NCBI GenBank assembly: GCA_029207755.1
Contig: JARCOQ010000025.1
Location: 4,394,820 to 4,458,819 of the forward strand
Length of the DNA: 64,000 nt
Source of the DNA: Chamaea fasciata
Taxonomy: Eukaryota; Chordata; Aves; Passeriformes; Sylviidae
Reading direction: 5' to 3'
Shown: positions 45,070 through 57,900 of the stretch, one piece after another
Layout: every line of letters starts with the position of its first letter
Numbering within the stretch: position 1 is the first letter of the stretch
The notes under the pieces: model-generated
Told to the model about the DNA's origin: nothing
The model's database searches: none
What the model saw: the letters and a program-made list of their open reading frames with translations, nothing else
Program-made: the position numbers and the translations under genes

Positions 45070-45202
45070 CGTTAAAAAAAAAAAAGGCACTAAAAAGGGG
45101 GGGAAAGGCAGGAAAAATAGAAAAAAGGCTAAAAAAAAAGAAAGAGGGGGGGGAAAGAAGAAAAAAGGAAAAAAAAAAAAAAGAGGAAAAGAAAAAAAGC
45201 CT
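45070..45202. repeat. Homopurine (A/G) tract, ~130 bp
   Basis: An almost pure A/G tract on the plus strand with long A runs and a run of G, inside the CpG island cluster. It yields a spurious Lys-rich open frame. Confidence 0.93.
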
Positions 45203-47253
45203 GGTTCAATGACGACAAACCCCCAAACCTCCTCCCAGCTCCCCCCGTCTCGCCGCGCTGCCTAACCCCTGCGTGGAAACAGGCGTTTTAGGGAGCCAGA
45301 GCAGGAAGTTGTTGTTCTCTGTCTTGCCCAGTTCATCCTTCCAGGGTATGTGAGCAAGGGCGGTGGGCACGAGGGCTCGGTGGGCGCCCAGCAGCCGTCG
45401 GCCGCCCCCCGCGCTACCCCCGGCCAACGAGGCGGGCGAGCAGCGCAGGGGGAGCGGGGGCCGGGTGGTGTTTTGGGGGACGCAAGAGGGGCCCAAGGGA
45501 CAGGATGGGTGGGGGAACGGAGGGGAGGGAGCGAGAGGCGGAGGTGGGGGGAGAGAGCGAGAGCCGGGGAGTAAAGTCCTACCTGGGATCGGTGCCAACT
45601 TCCTGCAAAGGGTTACAGACCCGCGGCTTTGAGAGCCCACCAGAGGCGAGTGCGCTCTTGTCACGGTTCCAAGGCGAGATGAAGGCAGCGGGAACAGGTA
45701 CAGCAGATGCCGAGTGGCCTCGTTTGCCCGCCGAGCAGGGCTTCGGCTCGATTTAAACCTCGCCGACGAGGAGCCTTCGGTGCTCCCGCCGGCGGGGGCC
45801 TCGCCATCCCTGCACGAGGCCACCGGGGCCGTCGGGTGCCAAGGGTGGGGTGGGTGGCTCGGTGGCGGGGGGGGGTGTGTGTGCATGGCACGGGGGGGGC
45901 CTCCGCCGCTCGCTCGCCTTCTCGCCGTTTGGATTAACATGCGGAAGATGCGCCTGTCACTTTGCTTACTGTCAGCTCCGGCTCGGGGATGGGTGACGGC
46001 TTTGTTCGGCGCAGCCGGGGGAGCCGTGCCAACTCGGACTTGGCAGGCGAAGCCGGGTGGGCAGGGAGAGGGGGACGAGGGAGCGGGAACGGCTGCTGGG
46101 GCGGCTGCGGAGGGACGTGGCCGCAGGCCCGCGTCTGAGCACGGCGGCTTTCTGTTGGCGTGCGCCTCCCTCTCCCTCCCTCTCTCCCGTGCTCGCCTGC
46201 GCCCAGGCTGGTGCAGACAAAATGAAAACGTGTTTTGTTTTGGTTTTTTGGCATCTCCCCAGCAGCGCTACCAACCCCAGCTGCCCCCCCTCCGCTCCCT
46301 TCCCCAACCCGCCGTGACTCCCTTTTACAATCGGCACGACCCAGGTGCTCGGGCAGCAACAAAATAAGGCCAAAAATACCCCCTGGCACCCAAACCATCC
46401 CCAATCTGCCACCCTCGGCAGCAACTGCTCCCAACCGTCCTCCATGGCGGGTGGGTTGTTGTTTGTATGTGTATATATATATTTTTTGTCCTCTTTTTTT
46501 TCTGCCCCCATCGGGTCCCTCTTGCGTTGGGCGTGTGTGTTCCTATTCAAGAACCCACCACCTCCTGTCGTGCTAAAACCAGGAAGGAGAGAGCCAAGGG
46601 TTTATTTCTGCCTGGACGCCGGGGCGGCGGGCGAGGGAGACAACCATGGAGGACGAGAGGAGGGACGAGAGGGATGGGAAGGCGGGAAAAGGAACATGGG
46701 GAGGGCGGAAAAAAAATAATCCACCTCCCCAGGCCTTTTGTTTAACCTGCATCGATGCAAAGAGGGGTCTTGGGGGTTTTTTCCCTCCCCTTGTCCTTTT
46801 TTTTGCCCTGTGCTTGAGCCTCGTGGGGCGTTTTCGAGGCCGATGGGGCAACTTTCCGGAGCGGGCGGTGTCGGAGGTTGATTTTTTGGGAGGCGGCGGG
46901 CTTGTCCCGCAGGCGCGCGGCTCCGAGTGCAGGAATTCCTGCCAGCTCGCCTTTGTGCCAGCCTCCGTTGGCCTTGGGTGTCTCGTTCGGATGGAGCCTG
47001 GCATCCAGGCACCGCCCATTTCTTGGCATCGAGCTGCGAGGAGAAGGAAAGGGGAGAGAGCGAGCGAGAGAAGGGAAAAAAAAAAGCTGTCTCACTCAAA
47101 CTGGCCTTTCTCGGAAAAGGATCCTTCCCCGATGATTGTCCGGATAAGCGGAGCTAAATCCAGCCACTACTCAACAACAAAACCACTCTCTTCCACGGTG
47201 CGTCTCTCTTGCTGCCTTGGTACGAAATTGAACCTCACTCTTAATTTTGGTTG

Positions 47254-47273
47254 TTTTTTTTTTTTTTTTTTTT
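47254..47273. repeat. Poly-T tract (20 T)
   Basis: An uninterrupted T run followed by GTCCGTGCGG. Together with 44339-44372 and 46460-46500 it is one of several T-rich tracts inside the island cluster. Confidence 0.93.
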
Positions 47274-47620
47274 GTCCGTGCGGTTGGGGTTTTTTTGCCT
47301 TTGATTTGAAATAACGTTTTGTTCCTCCAGTTGCTCCGTCGCTTTGTTGTTGCTGTAACCTGCCTTCTCCCCAAAATCCCTTCCCGCCGAGTCCTCCGGC
47401 CCTTGGTGCTAAAACACCCGACTTTAATCGGTCTCCTAGAGAGGGATGTATAGCAGATAGGCAGGTCCCTACGTGCAGCGTTTGGAGCAGAACTGGAGGG
47501 TGATTTCTCTCCCTGCCCTCGCCCCACCAGCCGGGACGTCCCCAAGAGCCACACGGGGCTGGGCGTTGTCACCCGGGTGCCTCTTCAGTTCCCCACCGGG
47601 TACCACCGACGGGGGAAAAT

Positions 47621-47974
47621 GTGTCGAATCATGTCGGATTTGCAATTCAACATGGCAGCCGGAGCAAACGTGGTGGGAGACGCTGGGCACGGGCACTCCC
47701 GGCCGCGCCAGCGCCGGCTGGGGGCACGACAAGAATGGATGCACGGACAGGGAGGACGAGAGGACAGCGGGGAGGACAGCGGGGCGAGGTCAGAGCGGGA
47801 GGATAATTTTATTTCATTTCATTCGAAAGGGGCGAGTTCCACCAGGAGCGGTCCGGGAAGGAGGGAACTCAAGCTGCCTGGTTTTGTCAGCATTAACCGT
47901 TTAGAAGCTGGCTGGTTCCCCACGCTGGCACGGCGTGCCCGGGCGGGCGCGGGGCTGGGAGATGCCCGGTAGCG
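47621..47974 (+). other. Unassigned open frame in the CpG island (about 117 codons)
   Basis: An ATG-initiated frame starts MCRIMSDLQFNMAAGANVVG, continues Gly/Arg/Asp/Ser-rich, and ends at about 47972-47975. It resembles no family I know. GC-rich islands commonly keep frames open by chance, and the frame has no splice donor that would obviously extend it. Recorded because it is the only frame in the island beginning with closely spaced ATGs; probably not a protein. Confidence 0.12.
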
Positions 47975-48047
47975 GGGCGGGACGGGGCGCTCGGGAGGCG
48001 GCTTTTCCTGGAGCCACGGCGGCCTCGGGGCCGGGCCGGGTGCTGCT

Positions 48048-48120
48048 GGAGGAAGCCCTACGAAGGCTCGGGATGTTCCTGGCTGCTGCAGGAGGAAGCC
48101 CTGCGAAGGCTCGGGATGTC
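48048..48120. repeat. 43-bp tandem duplication in the CpG island
   Basis: GGAGGAAGCCCTACGAAGGC and its following bases are repeated from 48091 with one substitution (CTGCG for CTACG). The copies share about 29 bp of unbroken similarity and a similar spacer. Confidence 0.88.
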
Positions 48121-48499
48121 CCCGGGCCGTGTGGCTCCTCCGGCCTCGTGCAGGTTCGCGCCTCACACCGGGGCGAGGTTTGGCACGGCCGAGGCTCCGC
48201 GGGGCGGCCCGGCCCTACCCGAGCCCAGGGCTTGCCCCAGCGCGGGGGAATCTGCCCTCTTTCTGTCAAACTTAATTTAGGCCTGGTTGGGACACAACAA
48301 AAGCAGCTTGTTTGCAGAGCAGGGTCCTCCTTCCCGGCTGCCGTGCACTCCACAGGCGCTCGGAGCCATGAAAGCCACCCCTCCTCCTTCACCAAATTTT
48401 TCCTCCTCTCTCTCGCTGCCCAGCCTCCCTGCTCCTCCTCCTTTCTCGGAAAAAAACCCTTTTTCAGTGAGCGACGCATGGCCCTACAGTAAAACCTTC

Positions 48500-51400
48500 C
48501 AACTGGCCACAAAGCACCCAAATGCCTCAGCCCCTTCTCGGCCTCTGTGACCCCCCCAGCCTGCACTGGCTGTATCAGCCCTGCTCTGGGGACATTTCCA
48601 AAACTGCCTTACCCACCAGGATGGTGACAGCCTCCCAGAGATGTTGTCCTGGGCATTTCACATCTTCCTGGCCCTGCAGGGAGCTGTGTGACCTCGTGCA
48701 CACTGGTTTGGTGGCTGGGACACTGGGGTCCAGTCCTAGGACCTTGCCTGGACAACATCCCACGACTGGTTTGGCAGCTGAAATTCCCATGTTGTGGGAG
48801 CTGGGGGCAGTCAGGCATTTGTGGGCTCGGACCCCCAAAATGTGCCAGGACGGTCTTTTCAGCAGAGCTCATGGACACAGCGGGTCCCATCCAGACCCTT
48901 AATTCCAGTGAAAAGACAGCATAAGTGTTTTACTCATCATTCCAGCTTTTCCCTTGCAGATTATTTATACAAAAAGGGGCTGGGGTGAAACCAGATCTTT
49001 CCCAATTTGTTCCCAATCCCTATTGGTTTCCTGTGAAAATCTGGTGGAGAGCAAATATTAAAAAAACCTCCAAAACCCACTGAAGCTTCTGCTTGCCTGA
49101 GAGGAAAAAAAGTCTGAACTCAGGCAAGGCTCTTCTTACGTGTCCTAAGGAAAACATCTGGCACCCCTGGAAGAGCCGTCCAGCCAAAGGACACAGCTGT
49201 TTTATTCCACGCAGCTCACAGCAAAACAGGGCTCGTGCTTCCAGAACATGGCTCAGCAGAAAGGGTGAATTCTTGAGAGGGGGAGTCAGATCTTTCTGCT
49301 GTTTATTGCCTCTGAATCCCCAGTTTGCTCCCAGGCTGCTCTGGTGTGAGCTCTGCTCCATCTCCTGGCAGGAGACCAGGAGCTTTGCTCTGAGGCTGGA
49401 GCCTCGTTCAGCTGCTGTAACCCTCAGCAGGCAGCAGAGCCACTCTGGATTTGCACAGACATTCCTCACAGCAGGATCAGGCCCCCAGGTTTGTCGAGGG
49501 TGGCTCTGGGAAATTTCCTTTCCTTAAAAGGACCAAGTTTGGCCAAGGCGGAGTTTGAATTGTGATTTCCTTTTTTCTTTTTCCTCTTTTTTTTTTTTTT
49601 TTTTTTTAATCCCCTACAACTCAGAGCAAAATTTATATTGGTGAGAACCGCCTGATTTACAGCTGCAGAAAATGCTGAGCTCTGTGTCTCCACAGGCCAG
49701 ACCTGAGGGAGAAAGCTTCCCCCATGCTGGACCATCCATGTAAGCAGCTTCACCACTCCAGGAACCACTTCTGCTGGGGAAAGAAGGGGTAAAAAGCAAG
49801 GAGACTAATAAGACCTCTGTGGGCTCCACCCTCAGCCTTTCCACTAATTGTTCCAAAGGATTTGGGGGTACAAGTTTTCATGAGATCCTTGTAGAAGCCC
49901 ATCCAAGGGAGACCTGATGCTGGCAGGCTCGTGCACCATGGCGAACACGGTGTCCAAACACAGCCAGATCTGATTCACCCTCTGTACCACCCCACAGCTG
50001 GGCCTCCGAAGAATCAATACCATTTATTTTCCTCCCTGCAGTGTTTTTCTCTCTCTGCCACCTCTCTCAGCCCCTAATTTCTCTCTAGCTTTTTTTTTCC
50101 GTGGTACTGTTTTTTTTTTTTATGTTGGAGTTGCTTGTAGATACTGTTTAACTTCTGTGATAATTGGCTGGTGTGAAAGGTGAGGTCTGGGAGGACACAG
50201 CTAGGAGGTGACCAGTTTGTTATTGTAGGGTTGCTCATGGGCACTGAGCTGTGCTGTCTGGCTCTGCAGCTGGAAAAAGGCCATGAGACACGCAGGGTCT
50301 GGCGTGCTAAGGTTGTTCTCCAGATAGTCCTGGCCACAGGAAACGTAAGAGAAGTAGCCCAGCAAAGGAGACAACCAACACGCTGCATGAGGCGAGGTCT
50401 GTGGAGTCAGAGGGGTGGGGGCTGTGTTGTTGACGTGATGGCAACCAAATATCCCCCTGTTCTGGGAGGTCTGTGGGGGTGGCTTCACGTGAACCTCTCC
50501 TGCTCATTCCCACACCAGGGCTTTTCTCTTAGGTGGTTGCTGCCAGCACAGCACCATCATGCTGGGCTTGGGAGGCCCAGCCCAGGGGAGGTGGCCCTGC
50601 ATCCCTGGCTCCTGGGCAGGACGTTTCTCCTCATCTGCAAGACCATGACAAACATTGTCCTTCTTCCTCCTCCTCGTTTCGCCTTCTTCCTCTTCCTCCT
50701 CTTCGTCCCAGCTTGAGGGCTCTGCAGGGCAGTCACAGCCACCTTTATCCCAATCTTCAGGTCCAGTTTGGACTCAAGGGATGGTCCATGCTGATGTTTC
50801 ATTGCCAGGTGTGAAGACCTGAAGCAGCTTTGCAAGGCCTGGGAGGTTCAGGTTCTCCCATCCTTCAGTCTTGGTTTGCTCAGTGCTGGGCATCAGCTCT
50901 GATGAGGGGAACAGAGGTGGTGGGGCAGCATGTGGCATCCTGGCAAGTGGAGCCAGAGTGAATGTGGGTGGGGAGCAGGCAGCAGGATGGGAGCAGGCAC
51001 AAGGGTGGGAGCAGGCACAAGGGTGGGAGCAGCCGAATTTGCTCACATCAATTTTGACACCAGAAACGTGAGCTCAGGCTGGCAGTGGAGGCACCCTGGG
51101 CATGCAAGGAGAGAAGGTCCCAAAAGCCCAACTCGGAGCAACAGCTTGGGTTATAAAGTTTTCTGAGCAGGAAACTCTTCTCAGAGGCTCCACCAAAAGT
51201 CAGGGCAGCTGCTGGTGCCAGTGTGATCGACAGCCTCAGTGGCTGCGCATCTGCTCCCAGAGCTCCTGTCTGTGGGAGGAGGGTTGGACTAAGACCTTGG
51301 AGCTGAGCAGCCCCAAGGGAGGATGCCTGGGATCATCCCTCCAGCTGCTGTGCCTTGGGAGCACACCACTGCCTCTGAGGAGAGCTGGGATGAATGCAGA

Positions 51401-52120
51401 GGGACATGGATAAAAGCGTCTGGGTGGGCTTTGCTCCTTCCTCCAAGGCGGCACTGCACAAAATCCAAGCAGGTGATGAAACCCAACCACTTGGCATGTT
51501 TCAGTCTCCCAGATATAAGAATATAGACGAGGCTTCCAACGTCTCCTCCCAGTTCAGTTTGGCCAGTCATCCTACAGCGTGGTGGGGAATTGCTTCGGCT
51601 GTTTTCAAGCCACAAAACCTCCTTCTCTCCCTGTCCCCAACAGCCACGTGCTGTGGACACACCCCAAACTCCACCCTAGGAGCAGCTCCATCTCAGCAGA
51701 GATGAGGAGACACACGGTGAACGATGTGTCAGACCCCAACAGCCTTTGTTGTTCGCCTTGCTCATCCTGAAACCTTCCTGGCTCTTCAGAGAGGCAGCAG
51801 CAAAAGAAGAGGCTGGCAGCAAACTCACAGAGTAGGGAGAGCGGAGCTGATGGTGCCTGGCTGTGCTGGAGCTGGCAGCCAGGAGCTGCCCCTGGCCTGG
51901 GGCTGGATCCAGCCGTGCCTGAGCACAGGAGGAGTTCCCATCTGGATCTCAGCTTTGCAGCCCAGGCCCTCCCTTGCCCAGGGGATTAGCGGAGATGCGG
52001 TTCCCAGGGCGGGGGAAGGGGCTAATGAACAGAGACAGGATAACGAAGCAGGTACGGGCTTCCTGTACTTTAGGGCTCAGGAGGAAATCCTGCAGCTGGT
52101 GAATCTGGATACGATTAGTG
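48500..52120. other. Intergenic or intronic stretch, nothing coding recognised
   Basis: Contains a 21-base T run at 49587-49607, T-rich patches near 50090-50120 and the 18-bp repeat at 50971-51033. No splice-flanked exon with similarity to a known family was found on either strand. Confidence 0.45.
50971..51033. repeat. 18-bp minisatellite, ~3.5 copies
   Basis: Units of GGGAGCAGGCACAAGGGT start at 50971 (variant), 50989, 51007 and 51025 (partial). On the minus strand it reads as a Cys/Ala/His/Pro repeat, which is a by-product. Confidence 0.95.
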
Positions 52121-55100
52121 TCCATTTCTCCCTGTGTAATCAACCCATCTGTTCATCCTTGCGCATCAGCCGCGCACGCCCCATTGCAGGCAGATGCCTC
52201 TCGGGCACTGTTTTCATCCCTGCCTGCCGCGGCCACTCCGGGCAGGCTGAGAGAACAAGGCTCGCTCTGAGCCGCTCCCCGCCGGGCCGGGCTGTCCTGG
52301 GGAGCTGCAGCCGCCACCATCCCAGAGAACAGCGGGACCCAGCGCAGGGATAGCCGCTGCTCGGGGGCGAGGAGGGTGGCTTCTCCAAAGGGCTTGGAGC
52401 AGTGCAAAGGGATCGCTGTGACACACAGATAAGCTCAGCTTTCCAGGCTCTGCCTGCTCATCCCGGCTCAGCTTTAGCACGAGCAGGTGAAGGTGGATTA
52501 TGTTTGGCTGCCTGGCTTCAAAGCCTCGCTCATCCCCTGGGAGGCTGAGCACAGGACACACAGTCTCCTCATGGTCGGGGGAGGGACTGGGCTCTCAGTC
52601 CTGCTCTGTAAGAACACCGGTGAGTTGATAGGATCCTGAGGGTTCATTTCAGCGTCTTTTCCTTGGCAATTTTGTCCAGCTACGCAAAAACCACGACAGC
52701 CCTGCAGTGGGTTACAGATGTCAGGTAACACACTGGCCTGGGCTGAAATGAAATCAAAAGAGGAGCTGGTGTGTGCATCAATTTTTTGGGGTTTTTTTTT
52801 GTAGTGCAGGGGCTAAGCTTGCATGGTCCTTTAGGGTCTTCTGAAAGGTCCAGCTTGGTGATGGAGCTGGGACAAAACTACAGGTTACAGTATTCCTGGT
52901 GTCCTGTGTACGGCGTCGACCTCCACTGAAACAGCTCTTACTGGTGGTCACTGGAGCGTCCTGGGGGATCTGTCGTACCGAGTGCTGTCTGCTAAAGGTG
53001 AAGATGGTCCCTGCCCGGGGGAGTTTACATGCACATACTCCCCCATTGTGGTGTTCAGGGATCCAGCCACTTGCTGAGTGCCAGAGTGTCTTTACAGCCA
53101 GGAACAATCTCAGGAATGCAGCACAGGTTAAACATTTCATTTGCTTTCAAGGGCTACTTGTTGCTTTGTTTCTAAACTGCAACCTGTCCTCAGCTGCTGT
53201 TATATTGCTCTGGGCTGCTCTTCGGGTCCTAAATAATCTGATTTTTGTTTGCTTTGGAGTGCACTGATTTACCATAAGGAATAAATGAAAAGCAAAAGAA
53301 AACCAGCACTACTTGTTTGCAGAGGCCCTGCATTGTTCTATGCTCTGCTGCTACTGAAATAGGAGTGATAAATCCCACTGCCTGAACAGAGGGTTTTTGG
53401 GTGGTGGCTGTGTGCAAACAAGGCCGGGGAAGATAAACAAGCAGAAAAAAAATGGGTTTAGGAAATGACAGTTGAGGATGGTCAATCAACTGATGGGTCA
53501 AAGCCAGCACAAAACCATCAATTAGCAAAGCCATATTGATATTGTTTCTCCAAAGCATTTTTGTGTCCACAAAGAGGGCCGAGAGCTGGATCTGTGGTCA
53601 CACTTGGCTGCAATTAGGAATCTGTGCAGTTTCTGTGTTGCAAAGGGGGAGTTTTAGAAAGGATTCTGCCTGTAGAAAATATGTCCACAGTTCCAGAAGG
53701 GCTCAGCCAAAAGGGTGATGAAAATCTGTCTGTTGGTGTCATCGTCAGAACTGCTGGAGGTGGGAACATTTGCTAATCTTGCTTATTTTAGGGGCCCTGC
53801 TTTCGGAAGCAGTTCAGTTCTGAAAAAGCAGCTCTGAAAACTCAGCTCTTAAGCGTCTCATACAATACATGCCTCAGACTAGACTAAAGAGGGACGAATT
53901 TTTCAGACTGTAGGTTCTTGCTTGCCTAATTATGATTTTCAGCTTCTTACAATTCGGTCTTTGCATTGTATAAGTGTGACACAGAAGAAATAGCTGTGAC
54001 ATTGCCTGGCATTTTCTGTTCCAGCTGGGGAGGAACCAGCTAAACCTGCAGGGTTTCAGAGCTTGCAGAGCTGCTGTGGAAGGAGAATTTAGTTTCACGT
54101 TTGGGAATCAAACTCAGTTCCTTGAGTAATCTAAATGTCACAATTTCTCTTCCTCCAGCACTCCTAGGCCTGGGGACAGTGTCGCTCTTAAGGGGTAACT
54201 TTGGCACCCTGAGGCAGTGCAGGGTTGAGCAGGATTGTTGTAGTCATACCAAACATCAATTCAAGGCAAACAACCTCCATCAGCTCCAGTGCTTACATCT
54301 CTATTGGAGCCTTTCAGTAGGTTAAAATCTCCATTATGGGTTTTGACTTCCCTGTTCAGTTGCCTCAATAGACACATAAGGTGCCTGAAGCCGCACAAAA
54401 TGGCTTTTGGATGAGCTCAGGACTGGCCAAAGTCTAAACTGATTTGGCTTGCAGGATTTGTGGCAGCTGCAGCTCCAAATCCAGCCTGGGATGGGTCCCA
54501 GTGATATGGACAGAGAAGCCATCTCTCACTTCAGAGAGTTCTCTGCCACCATCCAGCTTCTGGAAGAGAGGGAGCAGCTGCCCTGGGTGTGAGCAGAGCT
54601 CCAGAGCAGGGTGGAATGTGGGTCACAAACAGACTGCTGGGCATGTATTAAAAGGTCAGCAGTGTTGCCAAAAACCCTAGCTTGGGGTTTTTCTGTGTTT
54701 CGTGAGTCTGGAGCCCCAGAGCTCTGTCTGTGATGTGGCAGCTCCATCTTCATCCGTGGTGGGAGCAGGAAAGAGCTTGGATGGACTCCGGCCTTTGTGC
54801 TTCAGAGGTGCCAACAGTATGAATAATGTATAGGAGTTCAATTCTTCTCTCCCTGGCCGAGGGCAAGGTGTCCCAGCTGATAAGAACTGGGAGCCCAATC
54901 TTGTTAAAGCCACTGTTAGAATTAGACCTTCATGAGATCCACTGCCTCGAGCAATTCCATTGTTCAAAGCACATTCGGTTAATTAGTACATTAACTAATA
55001 ACCTTCTCAGCATCCCAGGTAGGGAATATCTGACTCCCAAAGGAGGAAACAGAGGCAAAGTGACTCACTAAGAGTGGATGCAGGAGCTTAGCAATGCAGC

Positions 55101-57900
55101 TGTTAAGTCTGTTTTTTTTCTGTCCCAAAAGATTTTGTGTGGCTGCTGCCACCTTATGCACAAAATTTCCCTGAGACAGAAATGGAGGAGTCCTAAAAAC
55201 TCCTGAGAGGGTGCTCAGGCCCAGTGAGGGAAGGTACCACTGGGCAAACCTGAAAAGAACTGAATCCATCCAAATGCTCAGAGGAGGCAATTTGCTTCAC
55301 CCACATGCACCAACTAAGGAATAAAACCAAAACCACTTCTCATTTTCAAGAAAAGCTTTTCTCACCACCTTGGCTTTTCACTCACGTCTTCATCTACTCT
55401 AAATTTCATGAGCAAATGGCCAGGCTGGGGGAGGAGAGAGCACAGGAGGAATGTCAGTGTGGCTCTGTTTGTAGAGGCTCACTGGGATGGGATCAGACCA
55501 GAAGGATGAGACCTGAAGAGATTCAAACAAACAGCCAGAGGGGAAACTTTGATGCTGAGGAAGTCCTTCGACTCCAACACATGATGATGAGCAGCTGATT
55601 TCCACAGCTTTGCAGCGTGGTTGGAAAAAACCCTGAGCTGAAGAACAAGGGTAGAGTTCTTTGGCTTGCAGGACTCATGACAACACCACAGACCCTTTCT
55701 CACGAGCCCTGATCCCGAACAAAAAGGGGAGGCTTGTTCTCCCCACCCAGCTCTGACCTGAGGGCGCTTTGTGCTTTACCTGCTCTCAAATGACAATTCT
55801 CAGCAGCAAGGACGTGTGTGCAGAGGAATGAGAACCACCTCCTGCATGCAGGGATCCATCCCTGAGGAGGAGAATCTCACGGGGTTTAATTATGGGGCCA
55901 CGTGCCTTATCAGTCTGCTGGCTTCCAACCAGCCCAGGCAGCCACAGCCCTGCTCAACAATGGAATGTCAAGGGAGTGCCTGGAATGAGGGCCCTGGTGA
56001 GGTCACAGAAGCAGAAGAGCAAGTGGCCCGTCCTGTAGAAGGGACTCCTTTCATGACCACAGCTTAATCCACCACCGGTTTGCTGAGCCCACAGCAGCCC
56101 AGATTGGAGGCTACAAAAATATCCCTGTTCAGCAACTCCTCCCTTGTCCTTTGTGAAGCTCCAGCATTTTAATCATGTTCACACCTCCCTCTCCTGACAC
56201 AAACCATCTCAGCTCCCTCCCAGGTCCATAAAACCTGTGCGTTCCTGGTCTCATTCCCTTTGCTTATGCGTCAGACATTCTCCCCTCCATAAGCTTCCCA
56301 GACATCCCTCTGTATTTATTCTCTGTATTCCCATTTTTTCCCCCATGTACCCTCAATTGACTAAGATTTGTTGAATAACCAACTAGTGCTGTGGGGCTGC
56401 GTGCAGTTTGGGGTGTGCTATTGGTAGAGCGAGCAATCCCAGCCCCATGCATGTCCCCACTTCCATATTTCTCAGTTTTAGGGCCACCAGGAAAGTGCTG
56501 CTGATGTAGGAGCCCAGTTACTGGGAAAGACAAAACACCCCATCCTGTAAATGTGTCTTGTAAACGTGTCTCATCCTGCTCTGTTCATTTTCACTCGGAA
56601 TAAGGGTAAAAACAGAGTTCCTCAGGTTGTTGGGGGTTTCTAGAGGAGAGAATGAAAACCAATTTCAGGTGCCAGAGCAGCTGAAATTTGTTTTCATTCT
56701 TAGCTTCAGCCTGACATGCTGCGTGTGGCCATTCTTGATCTGTTCCTATACACATCTAGAGCCCTTTGGTCATCATTCTCCAACCTGTCTTGCTGGTTTT
56801 CCTGGAAGAGTGTTAACACAAGAAATGCAGTATTCTCTCCATGCAAAGGCATTTTCAAGCAAGCCTTGTCTTCTCAAAGCCTAGTAAAATAAACCAGACT
56901 TGGGTCTTTCGAATATCTTCAAAATTCCCAGACTCTGAGGTTAATACAAAGTGCATGAACCTGCCTGTGGGGTCACATGGCTCCACATCAAACCCAGACC
57001 AGAAATCTGGATAACCTGAGCAGGGTCTCAGTGGAGTTTTTAACTGGTGATGCTTATTTATAGGGACATTTTAATAGGCCTAATCAATCACAACGAATTA
57101 CTAATAAATCCATAACAATTTTCACCGGGAGCTCTTTGGTCACTTTGCCAGAATTTGCAGTAAGGGAGAGTGGTTATTAAAAAAAAATCCAAAGATCTAA
57201 CTTTTTGCGCAGGATAATTCAAGATGTTGCCATTATGCTTCTGCTCTGATTTACTTTGCAGAGAAATTACCCTCCCCACTGACTCGAGAAAGCTGAGCAG
57301 GTCCAGCCTCCTGTGCTTCAATTTATCCCATGTGAATATTGCACAAAGTGCCTCGTCCTATTGACAACCCTCCTTAGGGGATTTTCCTCAGGTCCTGTAA
57401 CAGCTTGAAAGCTGTGCTGGGTTTTGGCGTTTCCAGTTCCCTGCATCCTTAAGGGATAGGACTTCTAATGGGGAGATCTTACCAGTCCTAAATTCTGAGA
57501 ATACTCCTGATTTTTGCAGCTTATCCCACCTACAAAAGCAGAAAGCCCAGGGGGTGTTTGATTTGTGTCCTCCTAAGGGTCTTCCCGTGCCAGGTACTCC
57601 CAGACAGGTTTGTGAGGTAGTTTGCCTTGCTCTAAAAACCTCTCACTGGTTTTGCTCAGGATCTGAAGGAACATAATGTCTCTGGTGGAGGGTGGGATTC
57701 ATCTGTGTGTCTTGTTGGATGCTGACTGGGACTTCAGCCCTGTGCTTTCGGGAGGAGGGTCCAGTGAGACGCGTCTTCGGTTCCTCAAGCCATGGGTGCA
57801 TTGCCCAGATGGGCAGCTGTGGGGCTGCTCTGTGGAAGGGCAGGAAGATAACAGTCGTGGAGCTCTCGAGGCTTTTTGTGGGCACAAGGTGCTGCTGGAG
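52121..57900. other. Intergenic or intronic stretch, nothing coding recognised
   Basis: A GC-richer patch lies at 52140-52400, otherwise mixed to AT-rich DNA. Possible non-coding conserved patches with TAAT cores lie at about 54965-55010 (GGTTAATTAGTACATTAACTA) and 57060-57125. No exon, RNA gene or mobile element was recognised. Confidence 0.45.

Larger units (their letters stand above)
44000..48400. promoter_or_regulatory. Broad CpG island cluster: promoter of an unidentified gene
   Basis: CpG-dense blocks at about 44.0-44.3, 45.35-46.2, 46.8-47.05 and 47.48-48.3 kb are separated by purine and T-rich tracts. Within it lie a perfect CRE, AT-rich segments that look conserved (44580-44960), and several unmethylated-island-like GC boxes. 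No start exon with a recognisable protein is visible, so transcription direction is unknown. A 5' non-coding first exon of a gene lying to the right, or a long non-coding RNA promoter, would fit. Confidence 0.5.
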
